Below are positions 24,897 to 35,632 of a stretch of 64,000 nucleotides of DNA, piece by piece. Position 1 is the first letter of the stretch. The number at the start of each line of letters is the position of its first letter. The DNA comes from Orobanche coerulescens (lineage: Eukaryota > Streptophyta > Magnoliopsida > Lamiales > Orobanchaceae): contig CM065817.1 in assembly GCA_033398695.1 (NCBI GenBank), positions 32,684,231-32,748,230 of the forward strand, in the 5' to 3' direction. The position numbers and the translations under genes are program-made. The notes below the pieces were generated by a model. It did not search any database. It saw only the letters and a list, made by a program, of their open reading frames with translations, and was not told where the DNA came from.

Positions 24897-25374
24897 AAAA
24901 AAATTGGAGCGCCTACCGACTAAGCTTAAGGATCCAGGGAGTTTTTCAATTCCTTGCTCTATTTTGGGTTGTTCATTAAATGATGTATTTGTTGATCATG
25001 GTTCAAGTGTCAATATATTGCCTTTGTCTATTTTCAGGACACTTGAATTAGGAGAGTTGAGACCATCTCCAGTGAGCTTACAATTCATAGATCGATCTTT
25101 AGCTTACCCAAAGGGAATTGTGGAGAATGTAATTTTAAAAATTGATAAGTTCGCCTTCCCCGTTGATTTTATAGTGCTTGATGATGATGGGAAGCAAAAT
25201 GGTCTAGTAATACTTGGACGTCCGTTCTTAGCCACTGCACGAGCATTAATTGATGTGGATCGAGGAGAATTAACGATTAGGACGCATAGTCAAAATGTTG
25301 TATTTTTGATGACTCCTCCCGATAAAATTGCACGTAAACCGGATTATAAGAGCTCGTTGAATGATCCGGGATGA
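24897..25374 (+). pseudogene. Athila-type aspartic protease domain
   Basis: Retropepsin-like domain that would cut the gag-pol polyprotein. It lies in a different frame from gag, and the gag stop abuts an A run at 24893-24902 where a frame change could occur. It reads KLKDPGSFSIPCSI, then the active-site region VFVDHGSSVNILP (family form D-x-G-A/S-S-V-N-L-M-P), then the second conserved part LVILGRPFLATARALIDVD. The catalytic Asp and Gly are present. In intact elements the protein continues into RT; here it stops at 25372-25374 with none of the later pol domains. Confidence 0.8.
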
Positions 25375-27292
25375 AGGAAACATGCGTCTGGATGAAGACG
25401 TTAAATTTAGCGCTGGTTGGGAAGCAACCCAACACTTGCGTCCGGCTGAAGACGTTAAACTTAGCGCTAATTGGGAGGCAACCCAATGGTTCTTGTTAGT
25501 TTATTTTGTTCTTATTCGCATTTTATTTCTATTTTTACTTGATGAGGAACTGTTCAATCAGAGTCGCCCAATTCGCAGGAAAAAGATCCGGAGACCAGAA
25601 GCGCACTATCCAGGCTAGTACGACACGGTCCGTGTCATTCGACACGGTCGAGTTGGCCATCCGGACGTTTTTTTTGAGTTTCTGGGCAAGTATGACACGT
25701 GCCGTGTCATTTGACACGGTCGGGTCAGTGGGCGTGACGATTTTGGCAAATCAACAGTGTGACACGTGGCATGTCCAACAAGGCCACTTCCCTCCGCCCA
25801 ATCAATATGACCGGTTGTAAGTATTTCTTGACCCAAAGTTTTTATTGCTTAAATACTATACCCCCTTCGTGTGTACATTCTTTAATTCAAGTTTGGGGGG
25901 AGATATTGGGTCAAGATATACTTATATTATTCGTTTATTTTTTTAACACCTTGTTTTGTTTGTTTATTTTATTATTTGTTTGTTTCTATTTTTTTCGAAT
26001 TTTAGTGTGAAGATTTGCTTGGATTTTAGTGTGGATTGTTGTTTTTGAACTTGGTGTGTTTTGAGTATCATGTACTTGGATGAAACTCGAAAGAATGAAC
26101 TCTTGTCTTGGATACCTCGGGATTTATTTTGTTATTTTGATATACAAATCGAGGATAATTTGAAGAGGAAAAAATTGTAGAATAATCAAAAGGGTGTGAA
26201 ATTGAATAAATAGTTTAATCTCTTGGAAATATGAACAAATCTAGCTTGTGAGTTTTTGAGCCTTCATGCATCATTAAATATGCAAGTTTCATTTTCGAGT
26301 GTACCATTCATGTTTTTAAGACTCTAGAACTTGCCCTGGTATCTTATTCGAAACTACAAGTGTGTGTGCAAATTAGTGAAAGTGATTTTAGGCGATTTTT
26401 ATTGACAACCCTTCAAACCTTTTGGCCAACCCGAAAAATTTATTTCCCTAGTTAGCCCGTTTGAGCTTAAAGTCTATTTCTTGTTAGCCACATTATGAGC
26501 TTTCCGTTCCATTATAAACTTTTGTCCCTATACTTGAGCTACTTAGAACAAATTGGCAAAAGAATGAAAAGATGTGTGGAAGCGATTGGGAAGATTGTTG
26601 GTTCAAATGCAATGATTCATCAAAATAAATTTGAAGGAAAAATGGTGTGATTTTAATGATGATGTTGTCCACCACATGAAAACATAAAAAGAAAAAATTC
26701 GTGGACACAAGAGAAACGAGATGTATGGAGCAATAAGGAGGAATAAGGTTGTGATTCTCACTTTCAAAAGTGCTTAGTGCGATGATATTAAAATCAAGGG
26801 GTTGAAGGAAACAAATTCTAAGGGATTATTGAGCTTCTAATTGAGCGAAGTGATTATTGAGATAATGTTCTAATTTGCTCAAGTAAAGTCACTTTAAGCC
26901 ATACTTATCCTACCCCGACCAAAAAGCCTACATTACAACTGATAAAGTCCTTTTTGATTCACCAAATTTGCATGCACAACTAGTGGTAGAGATGTAGACG
27001 ATTGGCAAGTCTATGGGATTCTTATTTCATTGAATGAGTTTTGAGCGTCACTTATCCCATTATACACTTTGAGAGTGAGGGAATACACTTGACCGGCGAG
27101 GTTCGTATTATTCAAGTATTAGCTATGATGTTAAGGAAGCACCCCCGAGATTTTAATACTTTATAGAACTCGACTTATTTATTTCTTGAGGCGTATTGAT
27201 GAATTTTCAAAATGATCCTTTGAGGTATGTTGAGGGACGAGTTCCCTTAAGAGTGGTTATCTTAAAGTGCATTGCTCGGGACGATCAACGTT
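25375..27292 (+). other. Non-coding 3' region of the Athila-like element
   Basis: Contains two tandem copies of a motif starting GAAGACGTTAAA and ending GCAACCCAA (25396 and 25450), a sequence usually found after the pol of Athila/Tat elements. Two more GACACGG/CCGTGTC palindromes follow (25621 and 25693), then an internal polypurine-like run AAGTTTGGGGGGAG (25889-25902). No env-like frame is visible. Its direct contact with the protease frame marks the pol deletion point at about 25375. Confidence 0.7.
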
Positions 27293-27305
27293 CAAGTTTG
27301 GGGGA
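27293..27305 (+). other. Polypurine tract of the Athila-like element
   Basis: AAGTTTGGGGGATTTT just precedes the 3' LTR start at 27309, the expected place for plus-strand priming in this family. Confidence 0.75.
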
Positions 27306-27308
27306 TTT

Positions 27309-28621
27309 TGATAACACTCATTTTTACACATATTTTTATAAGGTTTTTCCGGATTTTAAGATCCTAAAATGTGTAGAATTGTGTCGTTTGTACTCATATT
27401 GTGTTTGTTGGACTCGATCACGCTTGGGTATTTTTTATTTGATTTTATAGGTGTTTTAAGGACATTATCAAGCAAGACCGAAGTCTCAAACCCCAAATAC
27501 ATATCAAGCAATGCAGAAACGAGAGAACGAGGCCTAAAACGATGAAAATTGAAGCACTACCTGTCGTATTTTCTAATTTCCAGATTCATTACTTCGAATT
27601 AGGATGTGTTCTATATATATATGGATTCCTCATGAAATCAGCTTCGCAACGGTATATCATACGTTAAATTCCGAGGTGTATTGAGGGAGATATGACTTCT
27701 AGACCACGACTTTACAATTCAGAAAGTTTTTGCATTTTCTGGGACAGTATGACACGGGCCGTGTCAAATGACACGACCGGGTCTGCTGTCCAGAAAGTTT
27801 TTACATTTTCTGGGACAGTATGACACGGGCCGTGTCATTTGACACGGGCCGTGTCATTTGACACGGGCCGTGTCACTTTTCGGTGGAAAAATCACTTTTT
27901 GACATTTTTGAAGATTTGAACATGAAAAAGTGATTTTTTAAGCTTTATAAAAAGAGGATATGTGGCAAGACTTGGAATATGCTGAAGATTGGAGAGATTG
28001 GAGAGAGAAAAACACAAGATTTGAGAGTTCTTCATCCAAAAAGAAGGAGATTTGAAGGAAATTCTTGAAGAACACTTCAAGAACATTTGAAGGCTTCAAC
28101 CGGGATAAATCAAGAAACCATCAGAGTTTTATCTCCTTCCTATATTTTATTCATTTTGTTGTTTTATTTAGCATGAACATGATTAACATGATGATTATTA
28201 ATCTTTCTTTCATTACCATATCCGGCTAAACTCGTTAGATTCCGCGCATGGGAGTACGTTGATTTGCTATGGTTTTGAGGGATTGATGATTATATATATA
28301 TCTAGTGTGATTTCTTTATCAAATACTTGGTTTTTATTCATGTTTAGACACTTGATCAATGTTTTTATATGTTTAACTTAATTTGCTCATAATTCGAGAG
28401 AAGAGGGCATTAATAGGTTTCGAGTATTTGACGTAGTAAATTACGAGATTGAGAAATCGGTGATAAGCTATGATGATGTTTAAATCTTATGAACATTTTG
28501 GAGTTAGATAATTTATAGTAAACGGAGACGTTATAGGTTGTTTAATCTACGTTTTAATGCATCTCGAGAGGGACTTTAGAATATTATTGTGATTATCATT
28601 TTGGAAACACACTTAGAACTT
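27309..28621 (+). repeat. 3' LTR of the Athila-like element, truncated
   Basis: Matches 21542-22839 closely, then diverges after ACACTTAGAACTT. It has four palindromes TGACACGGGCCGTGTCA (27750, 27821, 27840, 27859) where the 5' LTR has three: one 19 bp unit was gained or lost. Confidence 0.82.
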
Positions 28622-28946
28622 GTTTTGGTAAAATATTATGTAATTGTTTTTAATTAGTCTTGCAAATTCACTTGTTTCTTAAAACTATCAATTTTTACTA
28701 TTAAGTGATTTTCTCATAATTTCTCATTTTATTCACTTCTTAAGAAAAAAAAAAAAAAAGGCAACCGCAGGCACTGCAGAGAGAATTAGGATCACATGAA
28801 AATAAATCATAATGAAAAAAATGAGAATAATTCATATGCACTAATTTAAGAATGTCGTTGCATTCTCTGGCCCTTTCTAGCCATTGCATTATCTCAAAAA
28901 TATAGTAGTACGAGACGTGTGCATATGATGACGTCGTAAAATTTTA
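28622..28946. other. Unassigned AT-rich spacer with a poly-A run
   Basis: No open frame. A run of about 16 A at 28745-28760 could be the tail of a retroposed sequence, but I see no matching head or target duplication. The tandem-repeat similarity starts directly after this spacer. Confidence 0.3.
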
Positions 28947-29952
28947 TTTATATATTATCTTAATTATTATTTCATTTACTATTTATTAAAACAATAGTTT
29001 TTTATTTGTTTAAAACTATTTTGATTTTTTCTTTTGTTCATTTTATCAATGTGAGTGAAGCTTGTGATAATCAGATAAATTTTATTGTGCATGTTCTTAT
29101 ACATTATTATGCATGAATGTAGATATTATTATGCATTAATATAACACTAGTTATAAAAATTTACAAATATTAGTTATTTGTTAAATTACTAGACTATTAA
29201 CTTGATGAATTGGATCATGGTGGATTAATTGCAATAACAAAGTTAAAAGAATAATAATTACTATGCATGTTCACTGGTACTATTCCTTTTATTAAATCAG
29301 TTTTCATCATTTCATCTCCTATTCATTCACACTCTCAAGATTTATCATCTTTCTTAATAAAAAAAAAAAACTATTCTCTAACAAGAAAAAAATTCAAAAC
29401 GAAATTGTATAAATTTCTTTGATGCAGAAATTTTTTTGAAGATGAAATCATTCACCTGTACCAGATGTCCCATCGTCGTATTCCCTTGTCTAATTTCGAA
29501 TGAGACCTGCTATTCCCCCCCCCCCCCCTTCTCTTTTTTTTTTCCCCATTCTATCCTTTAATTATTTTTGTTATTTTTTGTTTTTTAGCAATTTTATCTT
29601 AATATATTTAATATTAATATTATTTTTTTGTTATTATTAAAATTAATAGTTTCTCATAATTTATATATTATTTTAAAATATATTGTTAGAAACTTTATTT
29701 TTTTTTCTTTTTCTATCCTTTACTCCTTTGCACTTTAATTTTTTTTTTTCATATTATTTATTTATTTGTTCTTTTTTCTTTGAATTTTTATTTTACTTTA
29801 TTATTATCAAAATTAAAAATTTCTATTATTTATTTATTTATTTATTTATTTTTATTTATATTATTTATGATTAAAAATAACTACGACACAATATAATAAA
29901 TAATAAATAAGGAAAATACGATCAACATTGATAAATAAATTATTCAATTACA

Positions 29953-31429
29953 TTATCTGGTCATCAAATCGAACCAAGATTGTATCCTTTCTCCATATGG
30001 ATCAGCCCATCCTTTACAATCTTCACTCACATTATTCCACCATAAAATTGGAATTGGTGGTACAGGATAATCGGAGTTCAAAAAAACTTGTACAAAGTGA
30101 TTACCATTAACTAATGCAATTGCTATATGTTGACGTTGTTGAAATGGAATTGGAGCTGACCTTAATGGCAAATGTGTAAAACAACTTCCACTAAGAGGAG
30201 TAAATGCATGCAGCACAACATTATATCGTGTTGCAATGACAGCCCCACACATAATGTCCATCCAACTCCACTGTGGTGCCGGAGATTCGAAGAAATTTAG
30301 TGCTCGCATCATATTATCGGCAGCACCTCGTTCAAGCAGATAATGTGATGTGTGTTGGGAAAAACTTCTCCTATTGAAGATATTAGTGCCAAATCTCTAT
30401 CAGTAACAAGCACAGATGGCATTAATGCCCCTTTTTCAAGCATAATTTTTTTAGACAATTTAAATGCCAAGTGTATCGTCATTAGTTCATCACACATATA
30501 GCCAAACATAAGTGAATAAGTTAGCTTCGTGGATGTGATACCCACGACCTCCAAGAAAGGAACCCGATATTCGTTCGTCTTGTAAGTGACGTCAATAACG
30601 AGTACCGTAGGAAATTGCGCATATAACTCAATACTATCTCTATGAATCCAAACAATATCTATAATTGCTTGTGTCTCCGGATGCACATGATACATATGAA
30701 AATAACCTGCATGTACCAAAAATAGTTAGTTAATAGATGGACAAATTATATTAATATTTCAAATGGAAAAAAAACTTAATTACCTTTATGAATTAATTGA
30801 GATAAAGCATATTGGACGTTGCTTAATAAACCCTTTTTGGCCTTCCTTTCGCTTTGTACTGCATTGTAAATACTTTTAATGCCTGTAGTATTAGATGGGT
30901 CACGTTCCTTCAAGGCGCTCAGAATAAACCGAGGAGCAGTAATCTCGGCCATTTTACTCACAATGCACTTTTCATCTCGTGTTAGTCTTGATGTGTACTC
31001 ATGACCCTCTAAATATTGTGCTGTGGCATGATTATGCTCTACGCACACAACGGAATTCCCCACAAAATACCATCTGGAGGAATCGGTACACCTCGTAGAG
31101 AGAATGGACAACTATTTTTTTGTACTAGTACATCTTTTTAAAGTTTCTCAACTTTTTAAATATCTTGGTGGTTGATATTTTCCTCCCTTTCCACAAATTA
31201 GAGTGCATTTCGGGAGTTTGTTACCTATTTTCTTTGCGGATTTATCAATAACTATGACGAATCCATTTTTCCTTCCGGTCGTCCTCACCCAATCTAACAT
31301 CTCATCTCTACTTTCAAAAATATGTAAAAAAAAATAAAAAGAGTAAAACGGATTAAATGAGCAATATATATACTAAACGAATTAAATGAAAAGAGCAAAA
31401 CAGAAAAATATATTTATACGAAAAAAGAG

Positions 31430-31472
<43 letters not shown>

Positions 31473-31579
31473 AAAAAAATGACGAAACACAAAAAAAAGA
31501 TATTTATACGAAGTCGTACCTGATCAGTGATAAATTCACACGACATGTTCCCATTATTTGCTGAATTATATTCTTCCAT
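29953..31579 (-). pseudogene. FAR1-MULE-OTU transposase pseudogene, copy 1
   Basis: A minus-strand MULE-type gene. From its 5' end: start MEEYNSANNG at 31579; an intron containing a (TA)n run; FAR1-like DNA-binding region (MLDWVRTTGRKNGFV, CTLICGKGGKY, SCPFSLRGVP, VEHNHA) with the Cys-Cys...His-x-His pattern; a linker with ALKERDPSNTTGIKSIYNA; then the transposase core (30309-30719) with VIDVTYKTNEY and VTDRDLAL carrying two catalytic Asp; then the C-terminal half of an OTU cysteine protease domain (29953-30312; WMDIMCGAVIATRYNVVL, VNGNHFVQVFL with the catalytic His). Known plant relatives carry FAR1, MULE, SWIM and OTU parts in this order. Here everything from just after IICL to the middle of OTU is missing, including the catalytic Glu, SWIM finger and the OTU Asp/Cys region. 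A TGA interrupts FAR1 (KS*ETL, near 31147) and frames shift, so it is a pseudogene. Confidence 0.82.
31432..31470. repeat. (TA)n microsatellite in the MULE intron, copy 1
   Basis: About 39 bp of TA; the second copy (60133-60184) is about 52 bp. Confidence 0.9.
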
Positions 31580-31690
31580 TTATTATAAACAGAATAGTGT
31601 TTCAGAAATGTGAACAAATAAGTGATATTACATGGGAAATTTAAGAAGAAAATACAGAGAGATGATGAATTATATTTCTTCTTCACTCCC

Positions 31691-31698
31691 TATTTATA
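31691..31698 (-). promoter_or_regulatory. TATA box of the MULE pseudogene, copy 1
   Basis: TATAAATA on the minus strand, about 110 bp before the first ATG at 31579, with a pyrimidine-rich leader between. Identical in the second copy (60406-60413). Confidence 0.6.
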
Positions 31699-31734
31699 GC
31701 CAAACAAGACTACTAAATAATAAAAATAATTGAC

Positions 31735-31867
31735 ATGACAATTCAATAGGTAGTATAGATTATGGAACTATTTTGGTGAAAGACTTTGAAATGACAATTC
31801 AATAGGTAGATATAGGTTAGGGAACTATTTTGTTGAAAGACTTTGAAATGACAACTCAATTGGTAGC
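31735..31867. repeat. 56-57 bp tandem repeat upstream of the MULE pseudogene
   Basis: ATGACAATTCAATAGGTAG starts at 31735, 31791 and 31848 (last unit partial). The same array is in the second copy at about 60450-60583. Confidence 0.8.
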
Positions 31868-31869
31868 TA

Positions 31870-32453
31870 ATAATAATAATAATATATATCAAGATAATAA
31901 TATATAATCTGAATAATAATATATATTATTTGTATAGATGACTATTGATGTAGTGGAGGATATTGCAATTTGTTATTTGGAAAAGAGTTGTTTTTGAAAT
32001 ATAAGGAAAATGTTTGTTGGTGAATTTTGGGATAAACTCGGCCTTTTTTTATCAGAATCGACCCACTGAATAAGACTCACTCCGCAGTGAGGTCCGTCGC
32101 TTTTTGGCTAAAAAACGACATTTAGGCCTTCGATTTTGCTTTTTTCTGTTTTTAGGGACTTAATTGTAATTTTTTAAAAGTTTGTGTGGTTGTTATTAAT
32201 TGCCGTGATTTTAACTCTAGCTTCCATAGAGTTTATATATATGCGTGTAAGGCCATTATTTGAGACGTTCAATGAATTGACGTTTTCTCTAAATTTTATT
32301 GAAATTCTTAGATCGGTTGAATCTAGATCTGTTCGAACGTATTTTCTAAATATTTTTTTTAAATATAAATATATTGTATAGAAATAAATTTATAAATTAG
32401 TAAAAAAATTATCAAAAAAATATCAGTAAAAAATTGAAAATTTTTTAAAGTAT

Positions 32454-32490
<37 letters not shown>

Positions 32491-32604
32491 ATTTTTTAAA
32501 AAAAGTGGAAGGGACAAAAAAGACATTTTGGTTTTTTTTGTCAAGAGAAGGGAAATTAGCAAAAGAAGGGATTAGCATAGCCCCCTTTCTAATTGTGCAG
32601 CTGC
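31870..32604. other. AT-rich non-coding stretch with TA/GT microsatellite
   Basis: No coding evidence. Contains a (TA)n(GT)n run (about 32453-32490). The segment around 32035-32130 (ATAAGACTCACTCCGCAGTG and neighbours) is the most complex part, but I cannot place it. It is present in both repeat copies with small indels. Confidence 0.4.
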
Positions 32605-32612
32605 GGTGCATT

Positions 32613-33212
32613 CAGAGCTGTTATCGGACCGGTTCGGACCGGTTTTCTCCAGATTTGGATCCGGTCCGATAGGTTACCGGATAGATCCGGTCCGGACCGA
32701 TAACGGTTCCGGTTCAATTTTTAGAACTCGAATCCAAACTCGTTAGTTTCCGGGTGAGTTTCGGTCCCGGGTATTTCGGTCCGGTTCATGACCGGGTTTC
32801 GGGTTCACTCGGACCGCTAACAGCCCTATGTGGGATGGATCTTTACTAGGAAAATGAAGGAAGAGCAGCAAAATAAATCACATAAATGGGGGTTACATGA
32901 TTCGAACTCCAGACCTTTTGTTCAAAGGTATAGCGTCTTAACTACTTGACCAGCATGCTATTTGTGTTTAAAACACGCAAAACGTATTAATAATATATGT
33001 ATAAAATATATAAATTATAAAATACATATAAACTTTTTTTTAATTTATTATCGGGTTTCTTTTCGGTTTTATCGGTCCGGGTCTTATCGGTTTCGGTTCA
33101 ATGTTTAGAACTCGAATCCGAATTCGTTAATTTTCGGGTGAGTTTCGGTCCCGGGTATTTCGGTCCGGTTCATAACCGGATTTCGAATTTACTCGGACCG
33201 CTAACAGCCCTG
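32613..33212. mobile_element. Non-autonomous hAT-type element (hAT2), only in repeat copy 1
   Basis: Begins CAGAGCTGTTATCGG and its right end reads CCGCTAACAGCCCTG, forming imperfect TIRs. It is flanked by the perfect 8 bp duplication GGTGCATT (32605-32612 and 33213-33220). The second repeat copy has a single GGTGCATT at 61294-61301 and no insert, an exact empty site. Subterminal sequence is dense in CGGTCCGG / CCGGACCG motifs. It has no transposase. The right-end sequence occurs twice (about 32700-32827 and 33078-33211), suggesting an internal duplication or a nested relative. Confidence 0.92.
32890..32962 (-). other. tRNA-like segment inside hAT2
   Basis: On the minus strand TGGTCAAGTAGTTAAGACG resembles an A box and GGAGTTCGAATCATG a B box, with an ACCTT/AAGGT stem and 7-base loop between them where an anticodon arm would be. 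The loop lacks the usual T at position 33 and no acceptor stem forms. It is not a functional tRNA. Confidence 0.5.
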
Positions 33213-33220
33213 GGTGCATT

Positions 33221-35178
33221 GCCCAAGTCCAAGAGATGACTGACAATTATATAAAACTTCACCGCATATTCTCAGTGTCAAAAATAATTGAAATTTTCAA
33301 ACTTAGAAATTAAATACGTCTAGAAAACTATAGGATGCTTCTTGCAGTACTATATTCGGGGTAGGTTGCTACCAAGTCAAATGATATTATTGGTTGGTCT
33401 TAAAAAAAAAATGATATTATTGGTTGGTCTTAAAAAGCAACTCAAAAAAACAAAGAGAATTTGTAAAAAATTGCGAAAAATTATATTTAAAAATATTTGA
33501 ACAAAACTATCTTTTAATAAATATTTTTTTGCGAAAGACTATCATTTGATATTTTTCATTAGATTGACTAATATTTCCGTCATTGACCAACACATACAAA
33601 AAAAATATTTGTGAGAAACTAAATTTTACAATAATTATTTTACAAGAAACTATCTTTTATAATAGTTTTTCACTCTCATTTTATACCCTCATTCTATAAT
33701 TTGGTTGTTGCTCATGCTCAAAGACTGACGCTAATTCATCCACATTAACTCTCTCTCGTCTACTTGCCGCGACGATGGAAAAGCAAAGAAGAATTACTTT
33801 TGTATTGATGAGATCATTTGAATATTTGTAATCGAACCCAACTTGAATTATTTTTACATTTCCTTGAAAAAAAATTATTAAGTTGAAAAATTAATTATGA
33901 TTAAGAAAAAAAATGTAAAAACATAACCAAAAAAACAATGATATAATTTATATTTTATAGTAATTTATAAAAATGATATATAAATAAAATATTACAATTA
34001 AGTAATATGTAGATGATAGTCGACTTAAATATTCGAATATTATGCGAATCGAATACATGAATACTTATATTCGTATTCATATATAATTTATTTAATAATT
34101 TATATATATTGAATTCAGTTAGACTCGATAAGGCTTGATTGAGCTCGTAAATATTAATATATTTCATAAATTAAGCTCCAACTCGATTTGATATAGTAAA
34201 TTAGTCAAACTCAAGTCGACAAGAAGCTCAATTCAACTTGAGTCAATTCTCCACATACACACACACAAGCACATGTGTGCACACACGTGTATATACATAT
34301 TCGTAGGTATAATAAATATGTGTGCATATAATTTGTAATATATAATAATATTATAAATGAAAGGTTTAGTTAGATATATTGACTTTCCTAACAAAAATGG
34401 TTAAATGAAAATAAAGTTACTTGATTTTTACTTATCAGGCCCGGCTCTGGCATAAGGCGACCTGTGCGACCGCACATGGCCCTGTTAGGTAGGGAGCACT
34501 AAGTTTGAAAAAGAAAATGGATATTAACAGGAAAAAATAAAAGATATATGTATATATGGATAGTCATGTATATAGCCCAACAACCAGAAAAATATTTAGA
34601 TAAAACCAAACTTGAGGCCCACGATAATATGAGAATAAGAGATATGATATTTTTTTGGTTATTTATTATATTCAATTTGAAAGTAACCGACTTTTATTTT
34701 TACTTTTGTTATTTTATTTTTAATTCTTTTTCTAACTTTTTTATTTAGTTGTAATTTCAAACTCAGTTTCTGATCTCTATTCAGTTCTCTTTTCTTTTTT
34801 ATTGTTTTTGCGATATGAAAAAAAATTAGTAAAATAAATTTATTGTGTTCTGTTTATCAAATAATCTAATTTAACAAACAATGAAATTTGGATGTGTAAG
34901 ATTTTGAGCTTTCCGTTATGAAAAATGATGAATTGATGAAAGGGATGAAGCAAATTATATTTTTACATTGACCACTATCAGGGACAAATATTCCGAGCAA
35001 TACATTATTAGTGTTAAGTTTTTTAGTCCTTTGATATTATTGTAGTGGTGTACATATTTTAATTCCTTTTTAATTTATGAAATGCATGGTGGTGTATTGT
35101 CGAAAAAAATTAAATTCTTAAAATATATTTAGTTATGATTTGTCGAAAAAATTAATACTATTTATTAGCAGGGGCACC
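33221..35178. other. AT-rich non-coding stretch before the Tekay LTR
   Basis: No supported gene. A GC-rich island at 34436 (CAGGCCCGGCTCTGG) is a possible hAT/Tip100-like left end, with sequence running rightwards to the LTR insertion at 35179. No right end or target duplication is visible, so this is a weak suggestion. A short duplication (ATGATATTATTGGTTGGTC) occurs at 33380 and 33411. All of it is also in the second repeat copy. Confidence 0.35.
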
Positions 35179-35455
35179 TGTAATGTCCAGATATTACGTA
35201 CAATTTTTTTATGAATTAAACGACGCATAAATTATCTGAGTAGAAAATTTAATGAATTTCGACTGTCTCGATTCATGATTTCATTTACATGCATGTGAAG
35301 AGTTTAAAATGACGATCATAAATATATCTGCTTTTATGAATTTAGATAAGTATACGAGACATACATAAGTCGAATAAGTGAATTTCGGAACAAAATATAT
35401 AAAAAACAGATGGAAGGAAAATATAGCAGAGACAAAAAATTGGGACATAGTTCGA

Positions 35456-35632
35456 TCTCGAGGTCAAACGTTCGACCTCGATATCGAACGTTCGACATAC
35501 CGATCGACCTCTCTCCAGCAGAACAAATAGAGCGATCGAACTACCGTTCGAGCACCATCACGATCGGTCAGGCAGATGGTTCGACTTGGAGGTCGAACGT
35601 TCGACCTTAAAGTCGGACGTTCGACCTAAGGT
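35456..35632. repeat. Cluster of CGAACGTTCG palindromes in the Tekay LTR
   Basis: Repeated variants of GGTCGAACGTTCGACC and TCGAACGTTCGAC occur at about 35462, 35484, 35593 and 35614, with half-sites between. The same cluster is in the second LTR copy at about 63533-63706. It lies early in the LTR, upstream of the expected transcription start, so a protein-binding role is possible but unproven. Confidence 0.7.

Larger units (their letters stand above)
21542..28621 (+). mobile_element. Athila-like gypsy element lacking RT, RNase H and integrase
   Basis: 5' LTR 21542-23130, PBS TGGCGCCGTTGCCGGGGA (23134-23151), gag, protease, non-coding 3' region, polypurine tract (27293-27305) and a 3' LTR from 27309 that loses similarity at about 28621. 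The tRNA-Asp-type PBS and gag sequence are characteristic of the Athila/Tat branch of Ty3/gypsy. Intact members carry RT, RNase H and integrase (roughly 3 kb) after protease; here only about 1.9 kb separates the protease from the polypurine tract and none of those domains is visible. The missing end of the 3' LTR (about 290 bp) means the right border and target duplication are lost. Confidence 0.85.

Noticed and set aside
25375..27292. Possible env-like gene of the Athila-like element
   Set aside because: No frame over about 105 codons and no membrane or signal segment in a consistent frame; the longer frames are AT-rich noise.
28745..28760. Poly-A run as the tail of a LINE or SINE
   Set aside because: No pol III boxes, no LINE coding sequence and no flanking duplication.
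32890..32962. Functional tRNA gene on the minus strand
   Set aside because: No acceptor stem pairing, and the anticodon-like loop lacks the conserved T33.
33960..34260. Possible further hAT-type MITE with AGCTC/GAGTT-rich ends
   Set aside because: There are several inverted short motifs, but I could not find matched termini or a target duplication.
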